A DNA stretch of 64,000 bases, from contig NZ_JAAKGV010000006.1 in the NCBI RefSeq assembly GCF_011043735.1, forward strand, positions 124,001-188,000, written 5' to 3'. The notes below the pieces were generated by a model, which saw nothing but the letters and a program-made list of their open reading frames with translations, ran no database searches and was not told the DNA's origin. The translations under genes were made by a program, and so were the position numbers. Within the stretch, counting starts at the first letter, position 1, and the number at the start of each line of letters is the position of its first letter. Origin of the DNA: Methylobacterium sp. DB0501 (GTDB lineage: Bacteria > Pseudomonadota > Alphaproteobacteria > Rhizobiales > Beijerinckiaceae). Positions 30,437 through 38,586 of this stretch are shown in pieces.

Positions 30437-30828
30437 GCGGGGGCTCGGCGGAGTCTCGATGGGAGGGATGTAGTGGATCCCCCCTCATACCAGAGCGTGT
30501 GCGGCAGGCGTGTGGCGCCGGCGACACGGGCGACCGACGCCTCCCCGGAGCCCTGGGGCGACCGGCCCTCGACGGCACCGCCATCCGCGATTTCATCCTG
30601 AAGTCGCAAGTGGAATGAAATCAACCTTCGCGTGTCCATACGGAGGAGGTTTCACGGGTCGGCGTCGAGAGCCCGTCGGGCACGACGTTCACCGGCCTCC
30701 GAAGGCGCGACGATCCGAGCGGTCCCATGCCGGCCATGCTCGACCACGCAAGACCCGGTTAAGCTCGACCGTGAAGAAAGGGGAGCCGGTCCCGGCACGG
30801 TCCCACCTCACGCCCCGCAAGGCCCCCC
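30437..30828. other. Intergenic region hpnG / GT-C-like gene
   Basis: 392 bases between divergent genes. It contains an AT-richer patch around 30595-30640 and ggaggaggtttcac, but no reading frame I trust. It should carry the promoters of hpnG (-) and the 30829 gene (+). Confidence 0.4.
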
Positions 30829-32067
30829 ATGCCCCGCAGTTCCGAGGACAACCGAAACCGGGCGCTCGCCGTCCTCGCCGGGCTCGGCGCCCTGGCGCTC
30901 CTCGCCCTCCTGGTCCTGCGCGGGGTCTTTCGCGATCCGGGCCTCAACTCGCACGGCGCCCTGGCGGATGCGTTCCTGCACGGGCGGCTGTGGATCGAGA
31001 GCTGCCCGGAGATCGACTGCGCCCTGTTCCAGGGCCGCACCTACGTGATCTTCCCGCCGCTGCCGGCGCTCGTGGCCTTGCCCTTCGTCGCCGTGTTCGG
31101 GTTTCCGGGCTTCAAGGGCTTCGTGCTGCTGGCGGCGGCACTCGGGGCGATCAGCCTGTGGGCCTGGCACCGGATCCTGCGGGCGCTCGACGTGGAGGAC
31201 GCGGACGCGCTCTGGATCCTGGCGGCGATCGCCTTCGCGAGCCCCCTGTTCCAGGTCACCCTGCGCTCGGAAGGAGTATGGTTCTTCGCCCAGTCGGTCG
31301 GTTTCCTGATGACCACCTTGAGCCTGTGGGCGGTGGTCTGCCGGCGCTCGCTGCCGCTCGCCGGGCTGTTCGTGGCGCTCGCCTTCCTGTGCCGGCAGAT
31401 GGCGATCTTCTATCCGCTGGTCCTGCTGGTCCTGGCGCTGCCGCGGCACGAAGGCTGGCGCGGGGAGTGGCGCGAGACGGCGCGGGACCTCGTCCGTCCG
31501 GTGCTGCTCGCGGGGGTTCCCGTCGCGATCGCGCTCGTTGCCTACTTTCTCTATAATTATCTCCGCTTCGGCAGCCCGACCGAGACCGGCTACGCCTTCA
31601 TCCACAATCCCGGCAGCGCCGGCTTCATCTGGCGGCGCATCTCCGAGGTCGGGCTGTTCTCGCGCGACTACCTCCTGTTCAACACCCTCTATCTCTTCCT
31701 GCAGGGCATCCATTTCGAGTTCGGCGGGCCGTACCTGACGCAGCTCACCGGCATCGACCGCTCGGGCTCCGCCCTGCTGGTGATGTGCCCGTGGCTGCTG
31801 CTGGCCTTCTACGCCCGCCTCGACCGGGCCTTCGCGGCGGGCGCGGCGGTGATCGCGATCATCGCCGGCATCACGTTGTTCTATCACTCGAACGGCGCCG
31901 ACCAGACCGCCACCCAGCGCTACACCCTCGACTGGCTGCCGATCCTGATCGTGCTGATGGTCCGTGGCGAACGTCCCCGAGCCTTCGCGGCGCTGCCGCT
32001 TCTGGTCACCTGGGGTATCCTCGCCAACGCGGCGGTGACGCTGCTCACCAGCCTCTACAAGATCTGA
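30829..32067 (+). CDS. Polytopic membrane protein, GT-C glycosyltransferase-like
   Basis: 412 residues with about 9-10 hydrophobic helices. After the first helix there is a luminal-side loop with an acidic/His pattern (FRDPGLNSHGALADAFLHGR), then CPEIDCALFQGRTYVIFPPLP. Later comes LAFLCRQMAIFYP and a C-terminal RYTLDWLPILIVLMV. This topology and the early Asp/Glu-containing loop resemble polyprenyl-phosphate-sugar-dependent GT-C transferases. I do not recognise a specific family. Convergent neighbours are GtrA and a HAD-UbiA prenyltransferase, which supports a lipid-linked sugar role (inference). Confidence 0.65.
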   Translation: MPRSSEDNRNRALAVLAGLGALALLALLVLRGVFRDPGLNSHGALADAFLHGRLWIESCPEIDCALFQGRTYVIFPPLPALVALPFVAVFGFPGFKGFVLLAAALGAISLWAWHRILRALDVEDADALWILAAIAFASPLFQVTLRSEGVWFFAQSVGFLMTTLSLWAVVCRRSLPLAGLFVALAFLCRQMAIFYPLVLLVLALPRHEGWRGEWRETARDLVRPVLLAGVPVAIALVAYFLYNYLRFGSPTETGYAFIHNPGSAGFIWRRISEVGLFSRDYLLFNTLYLFLQGIHFEFGGPYLTQLTGIDRSGSALLVMCPWLLLAFYARLDRAFAAGAAVIAIIAGITLFYHSNGADQTATQRYTLDWLPILIVLMVRGERPRAFAALPLLVTWGILANAAVTLLTSLYKI

Positions 32068-32106
32068 GCAGGCTTTGCGTTGACAGGCCACACGGTCCAC
32101 GACACG

Positions 32107-32154
32107 GGAGGTTGCGGGGGACAGAGCAGCGGCCACCGCGCCCCCGCAACCTCC
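32107..32154. terminator. 14-bp perfect inverted repeat between convergent genes
   Basis: GGAGGTTGCGGGGG (32107-32120) and its exact complement CCCCCGCAACCTCC (32141-32154) with a 20-base loop. It lies between the ends of the GT-C-like gene (+) and gtrA (-), so it probably ends transcription from both sides. There is no long T-run, but an AT-rich stretch follows at 32160-32210. Confidence 0.55.
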
Positions 32155-32255
32155 TGTATCGTGTACTGTGATTAAAGGCTCACAACACGCTCAGGATCCT
32201 TGATTTTACCACATTCCCTGAGACGAGCCGGCGCCCAACCTCGTCGGAACATGCT

Positions 32256-32675
32256 CTAGGCTTCGACCGGTGCGCGGCGCATCCCGAAGGTCAGGATCTG
32301 GTGGCCGAAATAGTTCGACACCGCGCCGGCCGCGATGCCGGCGCCGTGGCCGAGCGCCTCGGCCACCGGCAGCGGCAGGGCCGGCACCAGGGACGTCGAC
32401 GCGGCGAGGAGCCCGGCGCTCACCGCCAGCACGAGCCCGGCACCGACGGCGTTGACGGCGACGAAGACCGCGGCCTGGCGCGGGAGCGGGCCGGTGCTGG
32501 CGCCCCGGAACACGAAGGTCCGGTAGAGCCAGAACCCCGCCGCCATGCCGATCCCGTAGGCGACCAGCATGGACGCGACGTATGGCAGGACCCACGACAG
32601 GGCGATGCGGGACAGCCAGTTGATCGCGGCGGCCGAGCCGCCGGCGACCAGGAAGCGGACGACCTCCGGCGCCAT
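32256..32675 (-). CDS. GtrA family membrane protein
   Basis: 139 residues with four transmembrane helices, the standard GtrA layout: EVVRFLVAGGSAAAINWLSR at the N-terminus, GMAAGFWLYRTFVFRG mid-protein, and SNYFGHQILTFG at the end. GtrA proteins are proposed flippases or partners for lipid-linked sugars. Its ATG shares one base with the stop of the upstream HAD-UbiA gene, so the two are coupled. In mycobacteria a GtrA protein (Rv3789) works with decaprenyl-phosphate arabinose, whose precursor is made by a UbiA enzyme, which is a close parallel. Confidence 0.9.
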   Translation of the reverse strand: MAPEVVRFLVAGGSAAAINWLSRIALSWVLPYVASMLVAYGIGMAAGFWLYRTFVFRGASTGPLPRQAAVFVAVNAVGAGLVLAVSAGLLAASTSLVPALPLPVAEALGHGAGIAAGAVSNYFGHQILTFGMRRAPVEA

Positions 32676-34198
32676 CAGAGACCCCAGCCCGGCAGCCCGA
32701 AGGCCGCGACCGCGAAGGAGAGGCCGGCGACCGCCGCGAGGGCGAGGCTCGGCCGGTCCTTGACCGCGAAGGCGACGGGATCGTCGTTGAGCTCGTCGCG
32801 GCCGGCGAGCAGCCAGATCCGGCCCATGAACAGCACCAGCACGGCCGGGAAGGTCCAGAGCGCCAGCGGCGCCGAGAGCACCGCGTGCCGGAACGCCTCG
32901 TTGGCGAGGTAGAGGATGAAGATCACGATGCTGGCGAGCCCCGCGGCGATCCCGAAGGCGAGCACCACCGGCTCGTCGGCCGGGCGGTAACCGCGGCCCG
33001 AGAGCTGGCCGGTGCGCCCGCGCTTCGCCGCCCCGCGCAGCTCGGTGTGGCGCTTGGCGAAGGAGAGCGAGGTGAACAGGAACATCGAGAAGGTGAGGAG
33101 CCAGGGCGACCAGGCCACGCCCACCGCCGCGACCCCGATGACGAGCCGCAAGGTGAACAGGCTGCCGAGGATCAGCGCGTCGAGCATCGGCACCCGCTTC
33201 AGCGAGAACGAGTAGGCGAGGGTGACGGCGAGGTAGGCCGCCACCGCGGCGAGGACCGCCGGGCCGGCGAAGGCCGCGAGGCTCAAGCCCAGGCCGAGCC
33301 CGCCGATCGTCGCCGCGAGGCCGGTGGCGAGGGGCAGCCGCCCGCTCGCCAGCGGCCGGTGGCGCTTCGACCAATGCGCCCGGTCGTGCGGCAGGTCCCA
33401 CAGGTCGTTGAGGAGGTAGCTCGCCGAGGCGACGAGGCCGAGGGCGACGAAGGCGAGAACCGCCTCGGCCCAGGCGCCGGCGCTGCCGGCGAGGCCGCCG
33501 AGCATCATCGGCACGAAGACGAGGCCGTTCTTGGCCCATTGGTGCAGCCGCGCAGCCTTGGCGAGCGCCCGCAGGCGCGGGGCGGCGGCGAATTCCTCGA
33601 TCGGGCGCCCGCCGGCCCGCGCCGCGCGGGCGACGCTCGCCGGGGTCTCGACCAGGATCACCCTCTGCGCCCGGGCCCAGATCGGCAGGTCGACCGCCGC
33701 GTTGCCGGCATAGTCGAACCCGCGCGGAAACAGGGCGGCGAGGCGCTGCGCCTTGACCTCGCCCTTGAGATTGACGAGCCCGTCGCTCGACACCGCCCGG
33801 TCGAACAGCGGGAACCGCTCGACGATGCCGCGGGCCATCAATTCGTCGGCGGCGGTGGCGAGCACGATCTCGCGCCCGAGGGTCTTCTGCAGCCCGATAT
33901 AGGCGAGCAGCTCCTCGTTCGCCGGCAGGGTGGCGAAGTCGAGGGCGGCGTGCTCGGCGACCCGTCGCTTGAAGGTCGCCCGGCCGCGCGGCAGCCAGGC
34001 CAGCATCGAAAACAGCATCAGGACGTTGCGGCGCAGGATCGCCACCACGCCCTCGAGCAGCAGGTCGGTGCGCAGGAGCGTGCCGTCGAGATCGACCACG
34101 AGGGGCACCAGCGGGCCCTCGTCCCGCCCCGGGATGGCGGCCGCGTCGTCGCGCCGGGGTGGGCCGGAATGGATGGGGAGGGGGCTCGCCAGGGACAT
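32675..34198 (-). CDS. HAD phosphatase - UbiA prenyltransferase fusion
   Basis: 507 residues. The N-terminal ~200 are a HAD-like hydrolase domain (LVVDLDGTLLRTDLLLEG with the DxD nucleophile; NLKGEVKAQRLAALF; YAGNAAVDLPIW). The C-terminal ~300 are a UbiA polyprenyltransferase with ~8-9 helices and the NDLWDLPHDRAH metal-binding motif, plus a second loop LSFAKRHTEL. UbiA enzymes of this type include decaprenyl-phosphate 5-phosphoribosyltransferase, whose product needs dephosphorylation. A fused phosphatase fits that pathway (inference). Coupled to gtrA; probably makes a polyprenyl-phosphate pentose. Confidence 0.88.
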   Translation of the reverse strand: MSLASPLPIHSGPPRRDDAAAIPGRDEGPLVPLVVDLDGTLLRTDLLLEGVVAILRRNVLMLFSMLAWLPRGRATFKRRVAEHAALDFATLPANEELLAYIGLQKTLGREIVLATAADELMARGIVERFPLFDRAVSSDGLVNLKGEVKAQRLAALFPRGFDYAGNAAVDLPIWARAQRVILVETPASVARAARAGGRPIEEFAAAPRLRALAKAARLHQWAKNGLVFVPMMLGGLAGSAGAWAEAVLAFVALGLVASASYLLNDLWDLPHDRAHWSKRHRPLASGRLPLATGLAATIGGLGLGLSLAAFAGPAVLAAVAAYLAVTLAYSFSLKRVPMLDALILGSLFTLRLVIGVAAVGVAWSPWLLTFSMFLFTSLSFAKRHTELRGAAKRGRTGQLSGRGYRPADEPVVLAFGIAAGLASIVIFILYLANEAFRHAVLSAPLALWTFPAVLVLFMGRIWLLAGRDELNDDPVAFAVKDRPSLALAAVAGLSFAVAAFGLPGWGL

Positions 34199-34528
34199 CG
34201 TCTCGGCCTGTGCTGCTGTGTTCTCGGCGCAGGCTACGATGCGGCAGGCGGCTCAAGTCTTAATCGGACTTGAGACACCCGATCCTTCGCATGTCAGGAT
34301 GATCGTCCGGTTGATGCGCGTATCGATATTTCGGGGGAACGCGGCAAGATCGCGTTCACCATCGCGGCTGGCGGCGGCAGCCGGCGCCCCGGTGAGCCCG
34401 GGCCTTCGACATCGTCCTCTCCGGTCTTGTCCCGGACGGGCGAAACGAAGCGGACGGCGATCCGGGATCGAGCACGAAAAGTCGCGAAGCGTCCGCAACG
34501 GTGCGGGAGGCGGAGCCGCTTCGCGGCC
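34199..34528. other. Intergenic region with repeat, UbiA gene to exonuclease gene
   Basis: 330 bases. The part next to the UbiA start (34199-34350) is relatively AT-rich (ttgatgcgcgtatcgatatttcgg) and likely holds its promoter. The other part is the family B repeat. No gene is supported. Confidence 0.45.
34453..34528. repeat. Repeat family B, partial copy 2
   Basis: It shares with 1641-1720, in the same order, gatccgggatc, a gcac-aa segment, tcgcgaagcgtccgc, aacggtgcgg and ggagccgctt-gcg. It ends directly at the stop codon of the exonuclease gene at 34529. The long outer arms seen in copy 1 are less clear here. Confidence 0.65.
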
Positions 34529-35485
34529 CTACGCCTCCGGATCCGCCCGCGTCGAGAACCGGTCGCGGGCGGTGAAGCGGTCGGCGGGCAGGCCGAGGGG
34601 CAGGCTGCCGCGGTAGATCTCGCGCGAGAGGAAGGTGCGCTCGATCTCGATCTGCTCTTCGTCGAGGTCGACGTACCAGCAGCGGCGCCGGGGCGACCAG
34701 CGGTAGTTGCGGTCCTTGAGCCGGTCCTTGAGGGCGATCGGGGCGTCGGAGGCCCAGAGCCGCACGGTCGGCCGCCGCGCCGCGTCGAGAAGGGCGGCCA
34801 GCGCCAGCCGCCCCGAGAGCCGCAGCGGGCGGGCGAGGATGGCGAGCAGCGCCTCGCAATCGTCGATCGCCCGGTGGCCGTTGTGGAAATGGCCGTGATC
34901 GGCGAGCAGGTGGCCCAGCCGCATGCCCTCGTGCCCCTCGGACCGCCAGGGGATCTGGTGGCACGAGCAGGCCCAGTTGCGCGACACGAAGATCGGCCAG
35001 CGGCGCTCGCACATCTGCCGGTCGAAGCGGGCATTGTGGGCGATGACGACCCGGGCCTCGGCGGCGAGCGCCTCGACCGCCGCGTCGTCGATGCGCTGGC
35101 CGGCGACGTCGGCATCGGTGATGCCGGTGAGGCGCACCACCGCCTCGGGGATCGGGCCGGAGGGCTGGTGGAGCTGGTTGAAGCGCTCCAGCACCCGGTA
35201 GATCCGGCCGCTGGCGCCGTACTCGAACTTGACGATGCCGAGCTCGATCACCTCGTCGGCGGTCACGTCGATGCCGGTCGTCTCGGTGTCGAGGATCAGC
35301 CCGACGAAGGTCGGCTCGGCGGGCTCCTCGGGCGGGGGCACGAAGGGGCTCAACCGGCGCAGCACCCGGTAGTCGCCGGTGCGCTCCAGGATGGCGGCGA
35401 TGTCGTCGAGCGCGTCGGTCAAGCGGCGTGTCACCCTGGCAGGCGGCCGCGGGGGCGGCGCGTGTCGTTGCTTGTGGCCCGGCAT
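34529..35485 (-). CDS. DnaQ-type 3'-5' exonuclease (DEDDh)
   Basis: 318 residues from the ATG at 35485. The exonuclease domain follows a ~60-residue N-terminal part. Exo I is LILDTETTGIDVTADEVIEL, Exo II VVIAHNARFDRQMCERRWP, and Exo III HRAIDDCEALLAIL with the catalytic His. The C-terminal ~90 residues (RLKDRNYRWSPRRRCWYVDL) form an extra domain seen in this group of stand-alone exonucleases. The likely role is DNA repair or RNA/DNA end trimming rather than the polymerase III epsilon subunit, which lacks this C-terminus. Confidence 0.88.
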   Translation of the reverse strand: MPGHKQRHAPPPRPPARVTRRLTDALDDIAAILERTGDYRVLRRLSPFVPPPEEPAEPTFVGLILDTETTGIDVTADEVIELGIVKFEYGASGRIYRVLERFNQLHQPSGPIPEAVVRLTGITDADVAGQRIDDAAVEALAAEARVVIAHNARFDRQMCERRWPIFVSRNWACSCHQIPWRSEGHEGMRLGHLLADHGHFHNGHRAIDDCEALLAILARPLRLSGRLALAALLDAARRPTVRLWASDAPIALKDRLKDRNYRWSPRRRCWYVDLDEEQIEIERTFLSREIYRGSLPLGLPADRFTARDRFSTRADPEA

Positions 35486-35971
35486 AGACCCGGCCCGGCC
35501 GCCGGGCCAAGAGCCGCGGCGCCACGCTCCACCGCATTCGCGGGCCGGCGAAGGAGCGCCGAGGTCTCTCCTTGAACCGCGAAGTGCCCAAGATCCCGTG
35601 CGAGGGTGCCGGCCGGATCCGGTCCCTCGCGGCCCGGGGGCCGCCACGCACGAAAGACCCCGCCGCCGACGCTTCCGAGGACCGACGCCCGAGACTCATC
35701 GGCGGCGGGGGAGTGGAGGGGATCCGAGAGACGAGCCCGGCACCGGCCGGGGGCGATCAGGGCCGGCGGGCACGCCGGGCGGCTCCCGGGCCATCCGACA
35801 CGCGGCCAACCGTCCACCGCTACCCCGGTTTCGGGGGGGCGGCGCCGGAGCGTCGTCCGGAGTAGACCTGGATGGGGCGGGCGATCGAATTCGGCCGCAA
35901 GCGCCGGGATGCGGGGCTGACGGAGCGGGGCCAGGATGGCGCATCGCCCGGACAGGGAGGCAAGGACGACC
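35486..35971. other. Intergenic region exonuclease / ada
   Basis: 486 GC-rich bases between divergent genes. Open frames on both strands look like non-coding GC-rich translations, with no recognisable domains. No clear Ada-box (AAT-GCAA type) palindrome was seen before ada. Confidence 0.4.
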
Positions 35972-37087
35972 ATGCGCAACCCCGATCCCGACCTCGCAAG
36001 CCCGACCCCTCCGGCCGCGAACGGCGCCCCGTCGCTCGACGCCGCCGCCCGCGTCGCGGCCGTGGCCCGCCGCGACCGGGCGGCGGACGGCCTGTTCGTC
36101 TACGCGGTGCGCACGACCGGGGTGTATTGCCGGCCGAGCTGCGCCGCCCGGCCGGCCCGTCCCGAGAATGTCAGCTTCCATCCGACCTGCGCGGCGGCGG
36201 AAGCCGAGGGGTTCCGGCCCTGCCGGCGCTGCCGGCCGAACGAGGCGAGCCTCCACGAGCGCCAGGCCGAGGCGGTGGCGCGGGCCTGCCGCCGGATCGA
36301 GGCGGCCGAGACCCCGCCGGCCTTGGCCGACCTCGCGGCATCGGCGGGGTTGAGCCCGCACCACTTCCACCGGGTGTTCAAGCAGGTCACCGGCGTGACG
36401 CCGCGGGCCTACGGCGAGAGCCTGCGGGCCGCACGCGCCGCGGAGGAATTGCGGCGGGCCGGGAGCGTCACGGAGGCGCTCTACGAGGCCGGCTACGGCG
36501 CGGCGAGCCGGTTTTACGCCGCGGCACCGGGCCGCCTCGGCATGACGCCGACGGCCTACCGCAACGGCGGGGCGGGCGCGGCGATCCGCTTCGCCGTCGG
36601 CGCCTGCTCCCTCGGCCATGTCCTGGTGGCGGCAACCGAGACAGGCGTCTGCGCGATCCTGCTCGGCGACGATCCCGACGCCCTGCTGCGCGACCTCCAG
36701 GACCGCTTCCCGAAGGCGGCGCTGACCGGGGGCGACGCGGATTTCGACGCGGTGGTGGGACAGGTGATCGCCCTCGTCGAGGCGCCGGGCACGGCCGCGA
36801 GCCTGCCCCTCGACATCGGCGGCACCGCCTTCCAGCAGCGGGTGTGGCAGGCGCTGCGGTCGATCCCGCCGGGGCGCACCGCGACCTATGCCGAGGTCGC
36901 GCGGGCGATCGGCGCGCCGTCGGCGGCCCGCGCCGTGGCGCTCGCCTGCGGCGCCAACCCGATCGCCGTGGCGGTGCCGTGCCACCGGGTGGTGCGCGGC
37001 GACGGCAGCCTGTCGGGCTACCGCTGGGGCGTGGCGCGCAAGCGGGCGCTCCTCGACCGGGAGCGGGACCCGGCGGACGGCCGCTAG
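35972..37087 (+). CDS. ada: Ada: bifunctional alkylation-response regulator and O6-methylguanine-DNA methyltransferase
   Basis: 371 residues from the ATG at 35972 (GGGAGG and AAGGA precede it). Domains in order: N-terminal zinc domain with GVYCRPSCAARPARPENVSF and FRPCRRCRPNE, giving the four cysteines including the phosphotriester acceptor; an AraC-type helix-turn-helix (LADLAASAGLSPHHFHRVFK); and a C-terminal methyltransferase with the acceptor cysteine in NPIAVAVPCHRVV and the RNA-like GYRWGVARKRALL end. All key residues are present, so it should both repair DNA and activate genes after self-methylation. Confidence 0.96.
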   Translation: MRNPDPDLASPTPPAANGAPSLDAAARVAAVARRDRAADGLFVYAVRTTGVYCRPSCAARPARPENVSFHPTCAAAEAEGFRPCRRCRPNEASLHERQAEAVARACRRIEAAETPPALADLAASAGLSPHHFHRVFKQVTGVTPRAYGESLRAARAAEELRRAGSVTEALYEAGYGAASRFYAAAPGRLGMTPTAYRNGGAGAAIRFAVGACSLGHVLVAATETGVCAILLGDDPDALLRDLQDRFPKAALTGGDADFDAVVGQVIALVEAPGTAASLPLDIGGTAFQQRVWQALRSIPPGRTATYAEVARAIGAPSAARAVALACGANPIAVAVPCHRVVRGDGSLSGYRWGVARKRALLDRERDPADGR

Positions 37088-37226
37088 ATGCCGGGTCGCG
37101 GAATTTGCGACCGGCACGGATCGTTGGGCAGGGATCGACGTTCTTCTCTGGCCCTGCCGCAAAGGTTTCGCGGCAGGACCCTGACGTAACACGTCGAGCG
37201 CGGGCCTCCCCCAGGAGCGCAGTTCC

Positions 37227-37442
37227 ATGTCGTGCCGCCACAACGCCGTCGCTCCCCTGCCGCACCTGATCGCGACGGCGCCGTCGCACCTACGCAAGTG
37301 GCGCCGGTTCCCCAGCACCCTGCCGCAGGCGGCCAACGACAACACCCGCCCCGGCGCCACCGCCGAGGCCGGGCTGTGGGCCGCGGCCCTCGGCGCCACC
37401 GCCACCCTGGTGGCGGTGCTGATGGTCGGGTTGATGCTGTAG
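37227..37442 (+). CDS. Small single-pass membrane protein
   Basis: 71 residues with a ribosome-binding site (AGGAG) ~10 bases before the ATG. The first half is basic and polar (HLRKWRRFPSTLPQAANDN). The C-terminal half is one hydrophobic helix (AGLWAAALGATATLVAVLMV) running to the end. The AANDN segment occurs in many small alphaproteobacterial proteins. I do not recognise a function. It lies alone between ada (+) and the RraA-like gene (-). It could be real or a chance frame; the ribosome-binding site and the clean helix favour a gene. Confidence 0.55.
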   Translation: MSCRHNAVAPLPHLIATAPSHLRKWRRFPSTLPQAANDNTRPGATAEAGLWAAALGATATLVAVLMVGLML

Positions 37443-37465
37443 CGAGGCTCGGGGCCCGGTCGTCC

Positions 37466-38182
37466 TCAGCGTCCGGTCTTCGCGCGCCAGGCCGCGAAGT
37501 CGGCCTTGGCCTGCGCGTCGACGAGCGGGTAGAGGCCGACCACGGCGCGGCCGTTCCGGACCTCCTCCAGCACGAAATCCTCGAACACCGTCATCTCGGC
37601 CGCTTCCGCGGCGACCTCGTCGGCGATCGCCGCCGGGATCACGATCACCCCCTCGGCATCGCCCACCACCACGTCGCCCGGGAACACCGCGACGTCGCCG
37701 CAGCCGATCGGCACGTTGATGTCGAGGGCCTGGTGCAGGGTCAGGTTGGTCGGGGCCGACGGGCGGTTGTGATAGGCCGGGAAGGGCAGGGCGCCGATCT
37801 CGGGCGAATCGCGAAAGCCGCCATCGGTGACGACCCCGGCCGCGCCGCGCTTCATGAGGCGGGTCACCAGGATTCCCCCGGCGGAGGCCGCACGCGGGTT
37901 CTTGCGGCTGTCCATCACCAGCACCGCCCCCTCCGGGCACTGGTCGACGGCGACGCGCTGGGGATGGGTGGGATCGCGGAAGACCGCCAGCGTGTTCAGG
38001 TCCTCCCGGGCCGGGATGTAGCGCAGGGTGTAGGCCTCGCCGACCATCGTCCCGGCCTGCGGGTTGAGGGGGCGCACGTCCTGGATGACCTGGTTGCGCA
38101 GGCCGCGCTTGAACAGGGCGGTGGCCAGGGTGGCGATGCTGACGGTCTTCAGCGTCGCGCGGGTCTCGGGGCTCAGGGGCAT
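37466..38182 (-). CDS. RraA-like / HMG-aldolase-like protein
   Basis: 238 residues from the ATG at 38182. RraA-fold motifs are GVVTDGGFRDSPEIGALPFP (D-G-x-R-D, substrate or metal site) and VFPGDVVVGDAEGVIVIP (the D-x-x-G-V element). This fold includes regulators of RNase E and 4-hydroxy-4-methyl-2-oxoglutarate/oxaloacetate aldolases. The longer length and extended N-terminus (LKTVSIATLATALFKRGLRN) favour the enzyme-like subgroup. Annotated elsewhere as ribonuclease activity regulator, but an aldolase or lyase role is as likely. A perfect short palindrome lies 146-159 bases upstream. Confidence 0.82.
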   Translation of the reverse strand: MPLSPETRATLKTVSIATLATALFKRGLRNQVIQDVRPLNPQAGTMVGEAYTLRYIPAREDLNTLAVFRDPTHPQRVAVDQCPEGAVLVMDSRKNPRAASAGGILVTRLMKRGAAGVVTDGGFRDSPEIGALPFPAYHNRPSAPTNLTLHQALDINVPIGCGDVAVFPGDVVVGDAEGVIVIPAAIADEVAAEAAEMTVFEDFVLEEVRNGRAVVGLYPLVDAQAKADFAAWRAKTGR

Positions 38183-38327
38183 CGGGGCTCTCCGGTCGGG
38201 GGCGAGGACCGGGGAGGCCGGGGAACGACCAGGGGCCGCGCCGCCCGACCCGACTCCTCCCCGCCGCACCGGACGGCTTCGCCGCTCCGCGGCCGCCCGC
38301 GGCGGCCTGTGACGCGCGCATTGAAGC

Positions 38328-38341
38328 ACTAATGTTTTAGT
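38328..38341. promoter_or_regulatory. Operator-like palindrome ACTAA-tgtt-TTAGT
   Basis: Perfect 5-4-5 inverted repeat in a small AT-rich patch within otherwise very GC-rich sequence, upstream of the RraA-like gene. Its size and position suit a GntR-type or other dimeric repressor. No regulator gene is next to it. Confidence 0.45.
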
Positions 38342-38378
38342 ACATCAACCGGGATATCGCGGCTCGGCGCGCGGCCCG

Positions 38379-38553
38379 AACCCTCCCGCCTCTGCGGGGG
38401 AGGGTGGCGAGCGGGACGAAGTCCCGTCGAGAGGGGCAGCACGACCTTGATCCGGGGGGTGCCCTTCATGGCGGGCGCGACCTCTCCGGAAACGTGGCTC
38501 CCCTCTTTGGCCCCACTCCGTGGGGCACCCTCCCCCGCAGACGGGGGGAGGGT
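38379..38553. repeat. GC-rich palindromic repeat, family A copy 3
   Basis: A ~175-base copy with arms CCCTCCCGCCTCTGCGGGGG and CCCCCGCAGACGGGGGGAGG. The interior gcgggacgaagtcccgtcga and gtgcccttcatggcgg match copies 1 and 2. It ends ~33 bases from the stop of the secreted-protein gene. Confidence 0.85.
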
Positions 38554-38586
38554 TCGCAGCGCGCCTCATCCGGGGCGCGCCGAGCC

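Larger units (their letters stand above)
38183..38586. other. Intergenic region RraA-like / secreted protein gene
   Basis: 404 bases holding the promoter region of the RraA-like gene, an operator-like palindrome (38328-38341) and a family A repeat (38379-38553). No gene is supported. Confidence 0.5.

Noticed and set aside
35572..35865. 97-residue plus-strand frame before ada
   Set aside because: Pro/Arg/Gly-rich composition typical of non-coding GC-rich DNA; no ribosome-binding site or similarity.
37320..37345. SsrA-like tag because of the AANDN sequence in the small protein
   Set aside because: It is internal and followed by a membrane helix; no tmRNA structure is near.
37290..38321. Open frame antisense/overlapping the small membrane protein and RraA-like gene
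   Set aside because: Gly/Arg/Pro-rich shadow with no domain; it conflicts with a clear RraA-like gene.
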